This document shows, piece by piece, positions 1-14,700 of a stretch of 64,000 nucleotides of DNA. Every line of letters begins with the position of its first letter. Position 1 is the stretch's first letter. Position numbers and translations under genes: made by a program. The notes under the pieces were generated by a model, which saw only the letters and a program-made list of their open reading frames with translations, was not told the DNA's origin and did not search any database. Source of the DNA: Theropithecus gelada (lineage: Eukaryota; Chordata; Mammalia; Primates; Cercopithecidae); NCBI RefSeq assembly GCF_003255815.1, contig NC_037682.1, forward strand, positions 11,155,325-11,219,324, given 5' to 3'.

Positions 1-621
1 CTCTACTTTACCTTCATTTAATATGCTTAAAAGCCTATTCTTGCCTTTTGTTTCTGTCCCCTCCTGTAACATTTTGTTTCAAGGGAGAAATATACTGATT
101 TCATTCATATTACTTGCAGTTACAGTGTTGTGGCTTGTCAAGCTTTCTTAGAAATCTGGAGCTAATTATTGGAAGAAGGAGCTCTAGAGTTCAAGGGGTT
201 TGCCTCTGGGCAGTAGGGCTGGGATGAGAAGGGAAAGAAGGAAGGCTCCTTGCATTTCATTATAAATTCTTATGTACTGGTTCCTTAAAAACAACAACAA
301 CAACAACCATAACCATGTGCAAGTATCACTTTGACAAACATTAAAAAGAGATTATTAGCAAATTAAAACATTATAAACCCCCCCAAACTGCTTCTTGCTA
401 TCATTAGCATTTAAACAATTGTCAGAAAACCGGCCAACAGCAGTTCTTCTGGGCTCACAGAAACAAGTTCTAATGGGTTCACAGACACAAGCTTGGGGGG
501 AAACGTTCCCTACAATCTCCAAACCGAAAGGCATCTTAAAAATCACAAATCTGTAATACAGATTTTCTAATAATTGTGAAATAGTGATATTTGTTAACTA
601 TGTGATTACAAAATCATTCAG

Positions 622-727
622 GGAGAAGCCTGTAGTTAGCTTGGAGACCACACTCAGCCAGAAAGCAGACTGGAGTTCAATTCCCAAGCCTGAGAATAAA
701 GGCAAGTTAATAAAGCAAGCAGCTGAG
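622..727 (+). CDS. PLAAT5: PLAAT5 exon with linker before the catalytic domain
   Basis: Acceptor 'cattcag' ends at 621 and donor 'gtaggt' begins at 728. The exon is 106 bp: one base completing a codon, then 35 codons reading EKPVVSLETT... and ending KLIKQAAE. This polar linker precedes the PLAAT domain and matches what I remember of human PLAAT5, with a few substitutions (for example KP where human has KA, and LSQ where human has PSQ). The open frame begins further upstream (about 584), but those bases are intronic because the homology starts exactly at the acceptor. Confidence 0.93.
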
Positions 728-2824
728 GTAGGTATAACAAGAATTCTCAAAGTGACTATCTTTAACCTCCTGGCAACTTCTCTACATATTGTATTTTACT
801 TTGTTTCCAGGGGTGTCCAATCTTTTGGCTTCCCTGAGCCACATTGGAAGAAGAAGAAACATCTTGGGCCACACATGAAATAGACTAACACTGACGACAG
901 CTGTTAAGCTTAAAACACACACACACACACACACACAACACAAATGTCATAATGTTTTAATAAAGTTTACGAATTTGTGTTGGGCCACATTCAAAGCTGT
1001 CCTGGGCTGTATGTGGCCTGTGGGCTGCAGGTTGGACAAGCTTGGTTTAGACGGTCTAATAAATGTCCTGATTTGGGATGTTAGTTATGCTTTGTTTTAA
1101 AGCAATTTTATTGAGATGTAATTGACATAAACTCCACATATCTAAAATATACAATTTGATACATTTGGCATATGTATATGGCAGGGAAGTGTACAATTTG
1201 ATACATTTTGACATCTATATATATATGTCCTATGAAATCTTCACCACAATCAAGATAATGAATAATCTCTACCATTTACAAAAGTTTCTTTGTGCCTTTT
1301 GTAATCCCTCTCTCTTCCCACACCACTCCTATCCCCAGGCAACAACTGATATGCTTTTTGTCACCATAGATTTGTTTGCATTTTGAGAGATTTATATGGA
1401 ATCATATTGTATGTGCACTTTGTCTCCTTCAGGTAACTATTTTGAATGACATCCATGTTGTTGCTTTTTATCAACAGTTCATTCCTTTTTATTACTGAGC
1501 AGTATTTCATTGCATGGATATGCCACTCTTGTTTATCTCTTCATCTGTTGATTGAGCATTTGAGTTGTTTCTCGTTTTTGACTATCACAATCTGCTTGGA
1601 CATTTATGTACAAGTCTTTGTGCAGACTGTGTATTTTTTCCTCTTGGGTGAATATGTAGGAATGAAATGGCTAGGTCATATAGTAGATGTATATTTAACT
1701 TACTGTTTTCCTTACTTTTTTTTTTCTTTTTTGGGGCTCTCCAAGCCCGCTAGACAAATTCTAAAAGACCTCTAACCTTAACTTACTGTTTTCCACAGTG
1801 GTTGTATCATTTTACCTGTCTACCAGCAGTATATAAGAGTTCCAGTTCATCAGCATTTGGCATGGTGAAAATCTTCTAAATTTGAGCTATTTTAATAGAT
1901 GTGTTGGTATCTCATTGTGGTTTTCATTTGCATTTTCCTAATGACTAATAATGTTAAACATCTTTTCATGTGTATATTTGCCATCCATATATATAATCTT
2001 TGGTGAAGTGTTCAAATCTTTTGCCCATTTTTTCCTATTGGTTTGTATGTTTTGAGAGTTCTCCAGAAGTTCTCTATACAAGTACGTCATCAGATAAATA
2101 CTTTATGATATTTTCTCTCCATCTGTAGCTTGTCTCTTCAGAACAGGTTCTTGAATTTTGATGAAGTCCAATGTATCAGTTTTTCCTTTTATAAAAAGGA
2201 AATGCAATGAAATGCTGCTCAGTAATAAACAGGAATGAACTATTGATAAAAAGCAACAACATTGATGTCACTCAAAATAGTTATAAGAAGGAGACAAAGA
2301 AGTGGACATACAATATGATTTCATATAAATCTCTATTTATGAATAGTGCCTTTCATGTCGTATCTAAGAAACCTTTGCCTAGGTCACAAAGATTTTCTCA
2401 TGTTTTCTTTTAGATATTTTATAGTTTTATTTTTTACATTTACATATTTGATACATCTTTATTTGTACTTTTATTTCAATAGTTTTGGGGGAACAGGTGG
2501 TGTTTGGTTGCATGGAAAAGTTCTTTAGTGGTGATTTCTGAGATTTTAGTGCATCCATCACCTGAGCAGTGTACACTGTACTCAGTGCGTGGTCTTTTAT
2601 CCCTCACCCCACTCCTACCCTTCCCTTCCGAGTCCCTAAAGTCAATTACATCATTCTTATGCCTTTGTGCCCTCATAGCTTAGCCCCCACTTATAAGTGA
2701 GAACATATGATTTTTTGGTTTTCCATTCCTGAGTTACTTCACTTAGAATAATGGTCTCCAGTTCTATCCAGGTTGCTGTGAATGCCATTGTTTCATTCCT
2801 TTTTATGGCTGAGTAGTATTCCAT

Positions 2825-2858
<34 letters not shown>

Positions 2859-5697
2859 CATACCACATTTTCTTTGTCCACTCATTTGTTGATGGTCATT
2901 TAGGCTGGTTCCATATTTTTGCAGTTGTGAATTGTGCTGCTATACACATGGATGTGCAAGTGTCTTTTTCATACAATGACTTCTTTTCCTCTGGTTAGAT
3001 ACCCCAGTAGTGGGATCAAATTGTTGTTCTACTTTTAGTTCTTTAAGGAGTCTTCATAGTGTTTTCCATAGTGATTGTACCAGTTTACATCCCCACCAGC
3101 AGTGTAAGTGTTCCTCCACATCTATGCCAACACATATTATTTTTTGATTTTTAAGTTATGGCCAGTCTTGCAGGAGTTTTTTTTTTTGTTTTTTTGTTTT
3201 TTTTTTTGAGACGGAGTCTCGCTCTGTAGCCCAGGCTGGAGTGCAGTGGCCGGATCTCAGCTCACTGCAAGCTCCGCCTCCCGGGTTCACGCCATTCTCC
3301 GGCCTCAGCCTCCCGAGTAGCTGGGACTACAGGCGCCTGCCACCTCGCCCGGCTAGTTTTTTGTATTTCTTAGTAGAGACGGGGTTTCACCGTGTTAGCC
3401 AGGATGGTCTCGATCTCCTGACCTCGTGATCCGCCCCTCTCAGCCTCCCAAAGTGCTGGGATTACAGGCTTGAGCCACCGCGCCCGGCCAGTCTTGCAGG
3501 AGTAAGGTGGTATTATTGCATTGTGGTTTTGATTTACATTTCTCTGATAATTAGTGATGTTGAGCAGTTTTTAAAATATGTTTGTTGGCCATTTATATAT
3601 CTTCTTTTGAGAATTGCCTGTTCATGTCCTTTGCCCACTTTTTGATGGGATTGTTTGTTTTTTTCCTTGCTGATTTGCTTGAGTTCCTTGCAGATTCTGG
3701 ATATTAGTCCTTTGTTGGATGCATAGTTTGTGAATATTCTCTCACACTCTGTGGGTTGTCCGTTTACTCAGCTGATTGTTCTTTTGCTGTGCAGAAGCTT
3801 TTTGGTTTAATTAGGTCCCATCTATTTATATTTGTTTCCATTACATTTGCTTTTGGGTTCTTGATTATGAATTCTTTTTCTATGCCAATGTCTAGAAGGG
3901 TTTTTCTGATGTTATCTTCTAGAATTTTTATGGTTTCATATCTTAGATTTAAATCTCTGATCCATCTTGAGTTGAATTTTATAGAAGGTGAGAGTTGAGG
4001 ATCCAGCTTTATTCTTCTACATGTGGCTTGCCAATTATGTCCTTTTCTACTTTATGTTTTTGTTTACTTTGTTGAAAACAGTTGGCTGTATTTTGCTTTA
4101 TTTCTGGTTTCCATATTCTGTTACATTGGTCTACATGCCTGTTTTTATACCAGTACCATGCTGTTTTGGTAACTATAGCCTTGCAGTATAGTTCAAAGTC
4201 AGGTAATGTGATGCCTCAAGATTTGTTCTTTTTGCTTAGTCTTGCTTTGGCTATGTGGGCTCTTTTTTGGTTCCATACTAATTTTAGGGTTGTTTTATTC
4301 TAGTTCTGTGAATAGGTATTTTGATGGGAATTACACTAAATTTGTAGATTGCTTTTGGCAGTGTGGTCATTTTCACGATATTGATTCTACCCATCCATGA
4401 GCGTGAGATGTATTTCCATTTGTTTGTGTCATCTGTGATATCTTTCAGCAGTGTTTTGTTTTCCTTGTAGAGATCTTTCATGTCTTTGGTTAGGTATATT
4501 ACTAAGTATTTTATTTTATTTTTTTACAGCTGTTGTAGAAGGGGTTGAGTTCTTGATTTGATTCTCAACTTAGTCATTGTTGGTGTACAGCAGGGCTACT
4601 GGATTTGTGTACAATAATTTTGTATCCTGAAACTTTGCTAAATTGATTTACCAGTTCTAGGACTTTTTGGATTAGGCTTTAGGGTTTTCTAGGTATATGA
4701 TCATACCAGCAAACAGCAACAGTTTGACTTCCTTTTTACTGATTTGGATGCCCTTTATTTCTTTCTCTTGTCTGATTGTGCTGGCTAGGACTTCCAGTAC
4801 TATATCGAATAAATGTGGTGAAAGTGGGCATCCTTGTCTTGTTCTAATTATCAGGGGGAATGCTTTCAACTTTTCCCCAATCAGTATAATGTTGGCTGTG
4901 GGTTTGTCATAGATGTCTTTCATTGCCTTGAGGTATGTCCCTTTTATGCTGATTTTGTTGAGGTTTTTAATCATAAAGGGATGCTGGATCTTGCCAATGC
5001 TATTTCTGTGGCTATTGAGATGATTATGTGATTTTTGTTTTTAATGCTGTTTGTGTGATGTATCACATTTATTGACTTGTATATATTAAACCATCCCTGC
5101 ATCCCTGCTATAAAACCCACTTGATCATGGTGGATTATCTTTTTGATATGCTTTTGATTCAGTTAACTAGTATTTTCTTGAGGATTTTTGCATCCGTGTT
5201 CATCAGGGATATTGGTCTGTAGTTTTCTTTTTTTGTTATGTCCTTTCCTGGTTTTGGTATTAAGGTGATGCTGGCTTCATAAAACGATTTAAGGAGCATT
5301 CCCCCTTTCTCTGTCTTTTGGAATAGTTTCAGTAAGATTGGTATCAATGCTTTGAAAGCCTGATAGAATTCAACTGTGAATCTGTCTGTCTGGTCTGGTT
5401 AATTTTTAAAAATTACTGTTTCAATCTTGCTGCTTGTTATCATCTGTTCAGAGTTTCTGTTTCTTCCTGATTTAATATAGGAGGATTGCATATTTCCAGG
5501 AATTTATCCATCTCCTCTAGATTTTCTAGTTTGTGTGTGTGAATGATCTTTTGTATTTCTGTGGTATCAGTTTTAATATCTCGCATGTCTTTTCTAATTG
5601 AATTTATTTGGATTTCTTCTCTTTTCTTGGTTAATCTCACTAATGGTCTATCAATTTTGTTTATTTTTTCAAAGAACCAGCTTTTTGTTTCATTTAT

Positions 5698-5745
<48 letters not shown>

Positions 5746-8700
5746 TTTTTTGGTTTTTTTTTTGGCTTCAATTTCATTTAGTTCTGCTCTGATCTTGGTT
5801 ATTTCTTTTCCTCTGCTGATTTAGGTTTAGTTTATTCTTGTTTCTCTCGTTCCTTGTGGTGTAACCTTAGAGGGTTTTTTTGTTTTTTTGTTTTGATGTA
5901 GGCATTTAATGCTATGAACTTTCCTCTTAGCACCACTTTTGCTGTGTCACTGAGCTTTTGATAAGTTGTGTCACTATTATTGTTCAGTTCAAATAATTTT
6001 TAAATTTCCATCTTGATTTCATTGTTGACCAAATATCATTGAGGAGTAGATGACTTAATTTCCATGTATTTCTATAGTTTTGAGGGTTCCTTTCAGAGTT
6101 AATTTCTAATTTTATTCCACTGTGGTCTGAGAGGGTACTTGATATATTTTTGATTTTCTTAAATTTATTGAAACTTGTTTTGTGGCCTATCAAATGGTCT
6201 ATCTTGGAGAATGTTCCATGTGCTGATGAAAAGAATGTATATTTTGCAGTTGTTGGGTGGAATGTTCTGTAAATATCTGTTAAGTTTATTTGCTCTGGGT
6301 ATAGTTTAAGTCCATTGTTTCTGTGTTGACATTCTGTCTTGATGACCTGTCTAGTGCTGTCAGTGGAGTACTGAAGTCCCCCGCTATTACTGTGTTGCCA
6401 TCTATCTCATTTCTTAGGTGTAGTAATAATTTGTATACATTTGGGAGCTCTTGTGTTAGGTGCATATATTTAGGATTGTGATATTTTCCTGCTGGACTGA
6501 TCTTTTTATTATGACATAATGTCCCTCTTGATCTTTTTAAACTGTTGTTGTTTTAAGGTCTGTTTTGTCTTATATAAGAATAGTTACTCTAGCTCACTTT
6601 TGGTTTCCATTTGCTTGGAATATCTTTTTCCACCCCTTTTATGTGAGTCCTTATGCATTAGGTGAGTCTCTTAGAGATAGCAGATACTTGCTTGGTGGAT
6701 TTTAATCCATTCTGCCATTCTGTATCCTTTCAGTGAAACATTTAGGCCATTTACAGTCAATGTTAGTATTGAGATGTGAGGTGCTGTTTTACTCATTGTG
6801 CTAGTTGTTGCCTGAATATCTTTTTAAAAAAATTTGTGTTATTGTTTTACAGGCTGTGTGAGATTTAAGGAGGTTCTATTTTGGTGTATTTTGAAGGTTT
6901 CTTTCAAGATTTAGAACTCCTTTTATCATTTCTTGTAGTGCTGGCTTAGTTGTGGTGAATTCTGTCAGCATTTGTTTGTCTGAAAAAGACTTTATTTCTC
7001 CTTCACTTATGAAGCTTAGTTTTGCTGGATACACAGTTCTTGGCTGATCATTGTTTTGTTTGAAATGGCTAAAGATAGAACCCCAATCCCTTCTGTCTTG
7101 TAGGGTTTCTGCTGAGAAATCTGCTGTTAATCTGTTAGGGTTTCCTTTCTAGGTTACCTGATGCTTTTGCCTCACAGCTCATAAGATTCTTTCCTTTGTC
7201 TTGATTTTAGATAACGTGATGACTATGTGCCTGGATGATGATCTTTTTGTGATGAATTTCCCAGGTGTTGAGTTTCCTGTATTTGGATGTCTAGATCTGT
7301 GGTAAGGCCAGGGAAGTTTTTCTCAATTATTCCCTCAAATGTGTTTTCCAAACTTTTAGATTCCTCTTCTTCCTTAGGAACACCAATTATTTTTAGTTTT
7401 GGTCATTTAAGATAATCCCAAATTTCTAGGAGGCTTTGTTCATATTTTTGATTTTTTTTTCTTTGTCTTTGTCAGATAGGAGGCCTTACAAAAGAGGAGT
7501 TTCTCTAAGTGGGTGCCTGTTTCTGGGAGAAGGGCCAGAGCTGGGTTGCCAGCCTGTGCAGACGTACAGGGAGCTTTGAAATGACCATTTATTCCAAAGG
7601 GACAAACAGAATTCAGAAGGTTGATTATTATTAGTATTATTTTTGAGATGGAGTCTTGCTCTGTCACCCAGGCTGGAGTGCAATGACACACTCTTGGCTC
7701 ACTGCCACCTCCATCTCCCAGGTTCAAGTGATTCTCCTGCTTCAGCCTCCCCAGTTGCTGGGATTACAGGCATGTGCCACCATGTCTCGCTAATTTTTGT
7801 ATTTTTAGTAGAGGAGGGGTTTTGCCATATCGGCCAGGCTGGTCTTGAATGCCTGACCTCAGGTGACCCACCTGCTTCGGCGTCCCACAGTGCTGGGATT
7901 ATAGGCATGAGCCACCACACCCAGCCCAGAAGGTTGATTACTAAGCTATTCAAGGAGATACCAGAGAAAGGTGAAAACCAGCTTAAAGAAAACTTTAAAG
8001 ATAATACAGGATATGGATGAAAAATGCTCCAGAAAAAGTAGATATTATAAATAAAAAATAATCACAACTTATGGAAATGAAAGACACACTTAGAGATATA
8101 CAAAATGCGTAGGAAATAGAACTGAACAAGTATGAATAAAAGAAAGAGCTTGAAGACAAGGCTTTTGAATTAACCCAATCACACGAAGACAAATGGCAGC
8201 AAAATCTTCACCTGGAATTGAAGGTGGCAGCATCAGCTGGGATTGGAGGCAGCTCTGGAACATACCGACAGCTACACTGTGGCTCATGAAGTTAGCAGAA
8301 CTTCATCAAATGCTGGAGAGATGTTAAAGAAAAAGGGAAGGATGGGACTGTAGAAAAGCCCCCAGTATAACTGCAACCTTGGCTACACCTTAAACTCACC
8401 AGAGGAGCTTTTAAAACTCTGGCACCTAGGCTGTACTCCAGACAGATCTGAACTTTTTAAAGCTCCACAGGCAATTTCAATTTGTAACCAAGGCTGAGAA
8501 TCAATATTCAATATAATCGATTTACAGTGGGAGGAAATTTAACAAGAGAGTGGATAACTGTTAAGTCTCTGTGAATCCCATTTAGTTTTATACCTTACTA
8601 CCCCATCCAGTGGCAAAATTGCAGATGAGCGAGTATTAAAATGCAAAAGAAAGTATCTAAAATTCCAAAATTCCCTCCTCTTTCCTTCTCCAATCCCTGA

Positions 8701-11700
8701 GCCTTCTGTTTTTTGTGCCACAAAGCTCGTTCGACATCCTTGATGAACAGAACTTGGGTTTTGTGAGCTTTCTTCTGGCTTAGACTGGCCTCACAATGAA
8801 TTGGGCTATCTTCTTGCTGTCAGTTTTCCAGGAAACAACAACAAGGATTTAATTGACTGCTTGTTTGTTGTCATTGGAAATGACCTAGTCATGTTGGGTG
8901 GGAAGTAACTGGTTATTTGGTTGGTGGGGAAGTGTGTCCAAGGTGGAGGGATGGCCAAGAACAGACTGCATGTTCCTACGAAGAACAGACGTGACTGTCC
9001 AGCTGGCTTGGCCGACTCTGCGAGCCCTGCCCTCCACTACATACCGTGGATGGTGGGTGAAAGGCATTGGTTAGGACTCTAAGGTATTGGGGTCTGTGCT
9101 CAGGTAGAGTGAGATGGAGTCAGGGGTTGGTTCAAGAGTAACATAACGTGTCAACTGGCTTTCCCTCTGGACTGACTCAGGAAAACCTGTCCCATAATCT
9201 TACTGTTACTGCCATTCCTTTCACCCTGATCAATGCCAGAAATAATAGCCTGAGTTGGATTGATTTGAGCTCTGGCACCTGTTCTTCACTTCTTGTTCAT
9301 CTTTCGTCCATGGGCCTTTCTGTTTTTCTTCCCGACCAGTGTCAGGACTTAGATAGTAATGGTCCTTACGTTACTGTAACAGTGAGGATGGGCCTATGGG
9401 CTTTCCTGTCATGTGTGTATAATAGCAGAAATGACCTCAGCTTGACACATATGTTCATATAAAGAAATTAGGTTAAATAACTTCTCTTCCTCTCTCATTT
9501 ACCTATGTCTGAAAGGAAAAAATAATCAGACAATCTATGAATCAAAAATCTGTATATACCTAAATTATCAATTAAAGGCAATTTAACTGTTTACCTGCAT
9601 CTGCACATGCAAATGTTGAACCTGACTTGATTTTTTAAAATGAGCATCAAAATATTTAAACTTCAGACTTTCTTATGAACATTTTAAAACATTGTTCTCT
9701 GATCCCTTTGCCATTTATGAAGACAGAGGCATCTGCTTCAAGCAATATATTCTTATTGCTATCTGAATCACAAAGAAAATACTATTTGCTATTGTTCCTT
9801 TTTAGTCTTCTCCAAAGGATGAGAAAGATCTCTCCTCCACTTTCCCTTTCTTCACTTACTCTCTTGGCTGCTTTCTGCTCCTCTGTATCCGTCTACATCA
9901 CTCACATGCTGTCTTCCCAACTCTTAGCTCTCAACCTCTTCTGTATACTACCAGCTTCCGGGTTTTATGGTGGGGGATATCCCTATTGCTCTCCCTGGGC
10001 TTATGGCAAAAGAAAATGAAGTCCAGTTTGAAGTCTCCTGCAATATCATGCTGCTTTCTGGGTGAGAAGCCTGGTTTGGGGCGCCCTCTAGTGGATATAT
10101 GGCTGCCATTACATTTTCCCTTTGAGTAAGGCAGAAGAAAGAGTTGGTTTGTTGGCAGGGGCAAAGGGGTGGTTCTGGTCCTAGCTCGACCATGGACTTG
10201 CTGTGGGACTTTAGACAAAGCACTTCCTCTCTCTTGGCCTCAGTTCCTTCCATGAAATATTGTAGTGTATACTGTTTGCTTTGTGCCCACAACAACTCAT
10301 TCCTGCAAGTGGGCAGGACTTGGGGAATGGCTGAGTGCAGATCTCAGCAAATCCTCTTTTCCCAAAACAATTATAAAGCTAGACAAAATTGCCAAAGACA
10401 GTTATTTAAAGACTGGAAATTTGACCAAAGGCATACAACAAATTGAGAAGGGTTAATTTAAGAAAGTCCATCCGTGGCCGGGTGTGGGCTCACGCCTGTA
10501 ATCCTAGCACTTTGGGAGGCCGAGGCGGGCAGGTCAGGAGATTGAGACCATCCTGGCTAACACGGTAAAACCCCATCTCTACTAAAAATACAAAAAAATT
10601 AGCAGAGTGTGGTGGCGCGAGCCTGTAATCCCAGCTACTCGGGTGGCTGAGGCAGGAGAATCCCTTGAAACCAGAGAGGTGGAGGTTGTAGTGAGCTGAG
10701 ATCACGCCACTGCACTCCAGCCTGGGTAACAGAGCAAGACTCTGCCTAAAAAAAAAAAAAAAAAAAAAAAGTATACTGGTTCTCAGAATTTCAGAAAGAA
10801 CAGTGGAAGTCTGTAGAGTTTTAGCATTGCCCCCTTACCTCCAGCTGTGTGGTTGTGGTAAGGAAGTTCTTTCCAGGTGGCCGGGGCTTGTGGGAGGGAA
10901 TGGCAGTGGCAGCAGAAGGTGGTTGACTTTACTTCCATGCCCAGGGATGTTGAAAACAATAGTTATCTCAGTGACAAACAATCATGGAAGACCAAAATTG
11001 CAGCTAGCTTGAGGTTGCAGTACTGGTTAGGACAAGCAATAAGCCAACAGGCCAGCCAAAAATTTAACATGGAAATCCAGGTAATGATACAACTAAAGAG
11101 GGGTCTTGAAAAGCTACCACATGTATCTAGTGGTCTGAAAGGTATGCATAAGGCTGCATACACATTCACATTCAGGAGAGACTAAAGACTCATAAAAATC
11201 TGGAACTTTGAATGAATTCTCCAAGCCACACAGAGATCCACTGACAAAAGGTGAAGCTTTCCTGGCACAAGGTGTGACTCAACCTCTGGCCAGTCACTGG
11301 CTGACCATTAAGCTATGCTGATCTAAGCCAGGCTTAAAAACAAGAAACCAGGCGCTGTGGCTCACGCCTATAATCCCAACACTTTGGGAGGCTGAGGCAA
11401 GTGGATCACAAGGTCAGGAGTTCAAGACCAGCCTGGCCAACGTGGTGAAACCCTGTCTCTACTAAAATACAAAAATTAGTTGGGTGTGGTGGCGGGCACC
11501 TGTAATCCAAGCTACTCAGGAGGCTGAAGCAGGAGAATTGTTTGAACCTGGGAGGTGGAGGTTGCATTGAGCCAAGATCATGCCATTGCACTCTGGCCTA
11601 GGTGACAGCATGAGACTCTGTCTCAAAAATAAATAAATAAATAAATAAATAAAAGTAAATAAATAAATAAAAATAAACAAAATAAAAACAAGGGAAAAAA

Positions 11701-14700
11701 ACCCCAAAACCTCTAAGCAGATATCTCAGTGGCTACATGCTGTGAGAGAAACAGACATCACAGAATCAGTCCAGGTAGGTCACTAAACAAACAACAAACA
11801 AACAAGCAAACAGCAACATCCATCAGCCCTGGTTGGGTGGGGAAGGAGATCAGAACCCACAGTTACTATATGTTACCTAGAATATCCAGTTTTTCAACAA
11901 CAAATTATGAGACATGCAAAGAAACAGGATAGAGTGACTCCCACACACAAAAACAGTCAACAGAGACTCTTTCCTAGTGGGCCTACATGTTGAATGTAGC
12001 AAATACTTCTCAACAGCTATTATGAGTATGTTTAAAGAAGTAAATCAAGTTTGAAGAATTAAAGGAAAGTGGAATGACAATAACTGATCAAATATAGAAT
12101 CTTAATAAAGAGGTAGAAATGATAAAGAAGCACCGAATGAAAATCCTGGGGTTGAAAAATGCAATGGCCAAAATAAAACATTCACTAGAGTGATTTAACA
12201 GCAAATTTGAGTTCCTAAAAAGGAAAAAGAATCAGCAAACTCAAAGCTGGATCAACAGCAACTATCTAATATGAAGAGTAGGAGGAAAAATAAAAATAAA
12301 AATGAACAGAGCCTCAGAGGCCAAGGAGACATCATTGAGCAAACCAGCAAATGTGTAATTGGAGTCCCAGAAAGAGAGAAGATAAAAAGGCAGAAAAAAT
12401 ACCTGTATGAAAGATACCTGAACACTTTCCAAATTTGATATAAAACATTTATCTATACACCCAAGAAGCTCTGTGAATATCTAGACATGTCATTGAAACA
12501 GATGAAAGCCAAACACGAAGACAGAATCTTGAAAACAACAAGAGAAGAAAAGACTTATTCTATACAAGAGTTGCACAATAAAAAACAATAGTCAACTTTT
12601 CATCAGAAGCAATGGAGGCCAGAAGGCAGTGGGATGATGTATTAAAAGTGCTGAAAGAAAAAAACCTGTTAACCAATAATTTTATATCCAGTAATATATC
12701 TTACAAAAATGAAGGTGAAATAAAGGTAGTCCTAGATGAATGAAGAATGAGAGAATTTTTGCCTAGCACACTTGCCTTAAAAGAAATAGCAAAGAAAATT
12801 CTTCCGGTGGAAAGAAAGTCACACCAGATAGCATTCTAAGCCACATGAAATACAAAGCACCAGTAAAGGTAATTATATAGGTGATTATATAGAAGAATAT
12901 AAATATATATTTTATCATTTATGCTGACCAATTTGAAAGGTAATTGAATAAAACTAGTTATAAATCCTATTCTTGGTCTTATAACATGCAAATACATAAT
13001 AAATATAATAGTAATAGCACAAAGGAGAGGGACTGATATGAAGCTATATTAGATCGATGACGCCAGACAGTATCTTAACAGGAAGAAATGGAGAGTGCCA
13101 GAAATGGTAAAGTGTAGTTAATATAAATGACCATAAGTATATTTTTTCCTTTTTCTCTTAACTAATTTAAAAGACAAAAGTTTATATAAAGCAATATTTG
13201 TAACACTGTCTTCGGTTTATAACATATATGGATGTAATATATCTGACAATAACATAAAGGAGGGAAGAAGCAATGGAGCTAATTTTAAGTTTCCGTATTT
13301 TACAGGAATTAAGTTAGTATTAATCTAAAATAGATAGCAATAAGTCAAGATGCATATTGGAATCTTTAGAGCAACCACAAGGAAACAATTAAAAATGTTA
13401 TCCAAAAGTTAACAGAGGAATTAAAATGATCATTAGAAAATACGTATTTGATACAAAAAAGAAGGCAAAAGAGGAACAGAGGAACAAAAAAGACGTGAGG
13501 TACAGAAGACTGACAGCAGATTATAGTCATAAATCCAATTTTATTAATAGTAACATTAAATGTGAATGAATTAAACACACCGAAAAAAGGCAGAGATCAT
13601 ATGACTTAATAGAACAAGATCCAGTTAAATGCCATCCACAAGAGACACACTTTAGATCTAAAGTCACAAATAGGTTGATGTACACAGTGGCCATAGCAGG
13701 AGTGGTTGTACCAATATCAGACAAAATAGACTTTAAGAGAAGAGATATTCTTGAAAAAAGTGGGGTCATTCTATAATGACAAAAGGTTAATTCATCAGGA
13801 AGATATAACAATTATAAACATATACACATCCAACAAAATAATCCCAAAAAGTATGAAGCAAAAACTGATAGAAATAAAGGGATAAATTGGGAATTCAGAA
13901 ATAATAGTTGGGAAACTTCAATACCCCACTCTCAGTAGTGGATAGAACAACTAGGCAGAAAATCAGTGAGCAGATAGAAGATGTAAACAGCTCACTGATG
14001 TGACTAACTGACATTCATAAAACATTTCACTCAACAACAGAATACATATTCTTCTCCAGCACACATGAATGTTTTCCAGGATAGACGTTCTTCTAGGCCA
14101 TAAAGTAAGTCTCAGTAAATTTGAAGGGATTGAAATTCTGCAAAATATTTTATTTGATCGCATGAAATTAAATTAGAAATTAATAACAAAGTGATATTTT
14201 GGGAAATTCACAAATATTTGGAAATTAAACAACATACATCTAAATAATGTCAAAAAAGGAACAAGGAAGTTAGAAAATATTTTGAGCTGAGTGAAAATGA
14301 AAACAGAACTTATCAATTTTATGAGATGCAGCTGAAGCACTTAGAGGAAAATTTGTAGCTGCAAATGCCTATATTAGAAAGGAAAAAAATATCTCAAAAT
14401 CAATAATCTAAGTTCCTACCTTAAGAAACTAGGGAAACAAAGCAAACTAAAACCAAAACAAGCAGAAGTAAGAAAATGATAACTACTAGAGTAGAAATCA
14501 ATGAAATAGAAAACAGAAATCAATAAAACGAATGAAGCCAAAAGATAGTATTTTGGAAAGGCAAAATAGACAAACTTTTAGCTACACTAACCAAGAAAAA
14601 AAGAGAGAGCACTCAAATTGCCAAAATTGGGAATGTAAGAGGGGGCTCACTGTCAATCTTATAGACATAAAATGGAATACTGTGAAAAACTGTAAGCAAA

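Larger units (their letters stand above)
2475..7475 (-). mobile_element. L1 (L1PB/L1MA class), 5'-truncated, antisense to PLAAT5
   Basis: The 3' end, near 2478 ('agttttgggggaacaggtgg'), is followed by antisense ORF2 with many stops; RT-like blocks such as YLKAMKDIYDKPTANIIL and TRQGCPLSPHLFDIVLEVL lie at 4672-4974. Antisense ORF1-like sequence ends near 7475. An AluYR splits it at 3177-3489, and (TG)n tracts sit at 2826-2855 and 5702-5742. No intact ORF remains. What lies at 7475-8340 around the next Alu is unclear; it may be older L1 sequence. Confidence 0.88.

Noticed and set aside
584..621. Upstream extension of the PLAAT5 exon
   Set aside because: The open frame continues upstream, but homology stops at the acceptor AG at 620-621, so these bases are intron.
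4672..4974. Open frame with reverse-transcriptase-like residues
   Set aside because: Part of a dead, antisense L1 ORF2. The same applies to the frames at 30690-31382, 32143-32890, 40745-45203 and 58891-59689.
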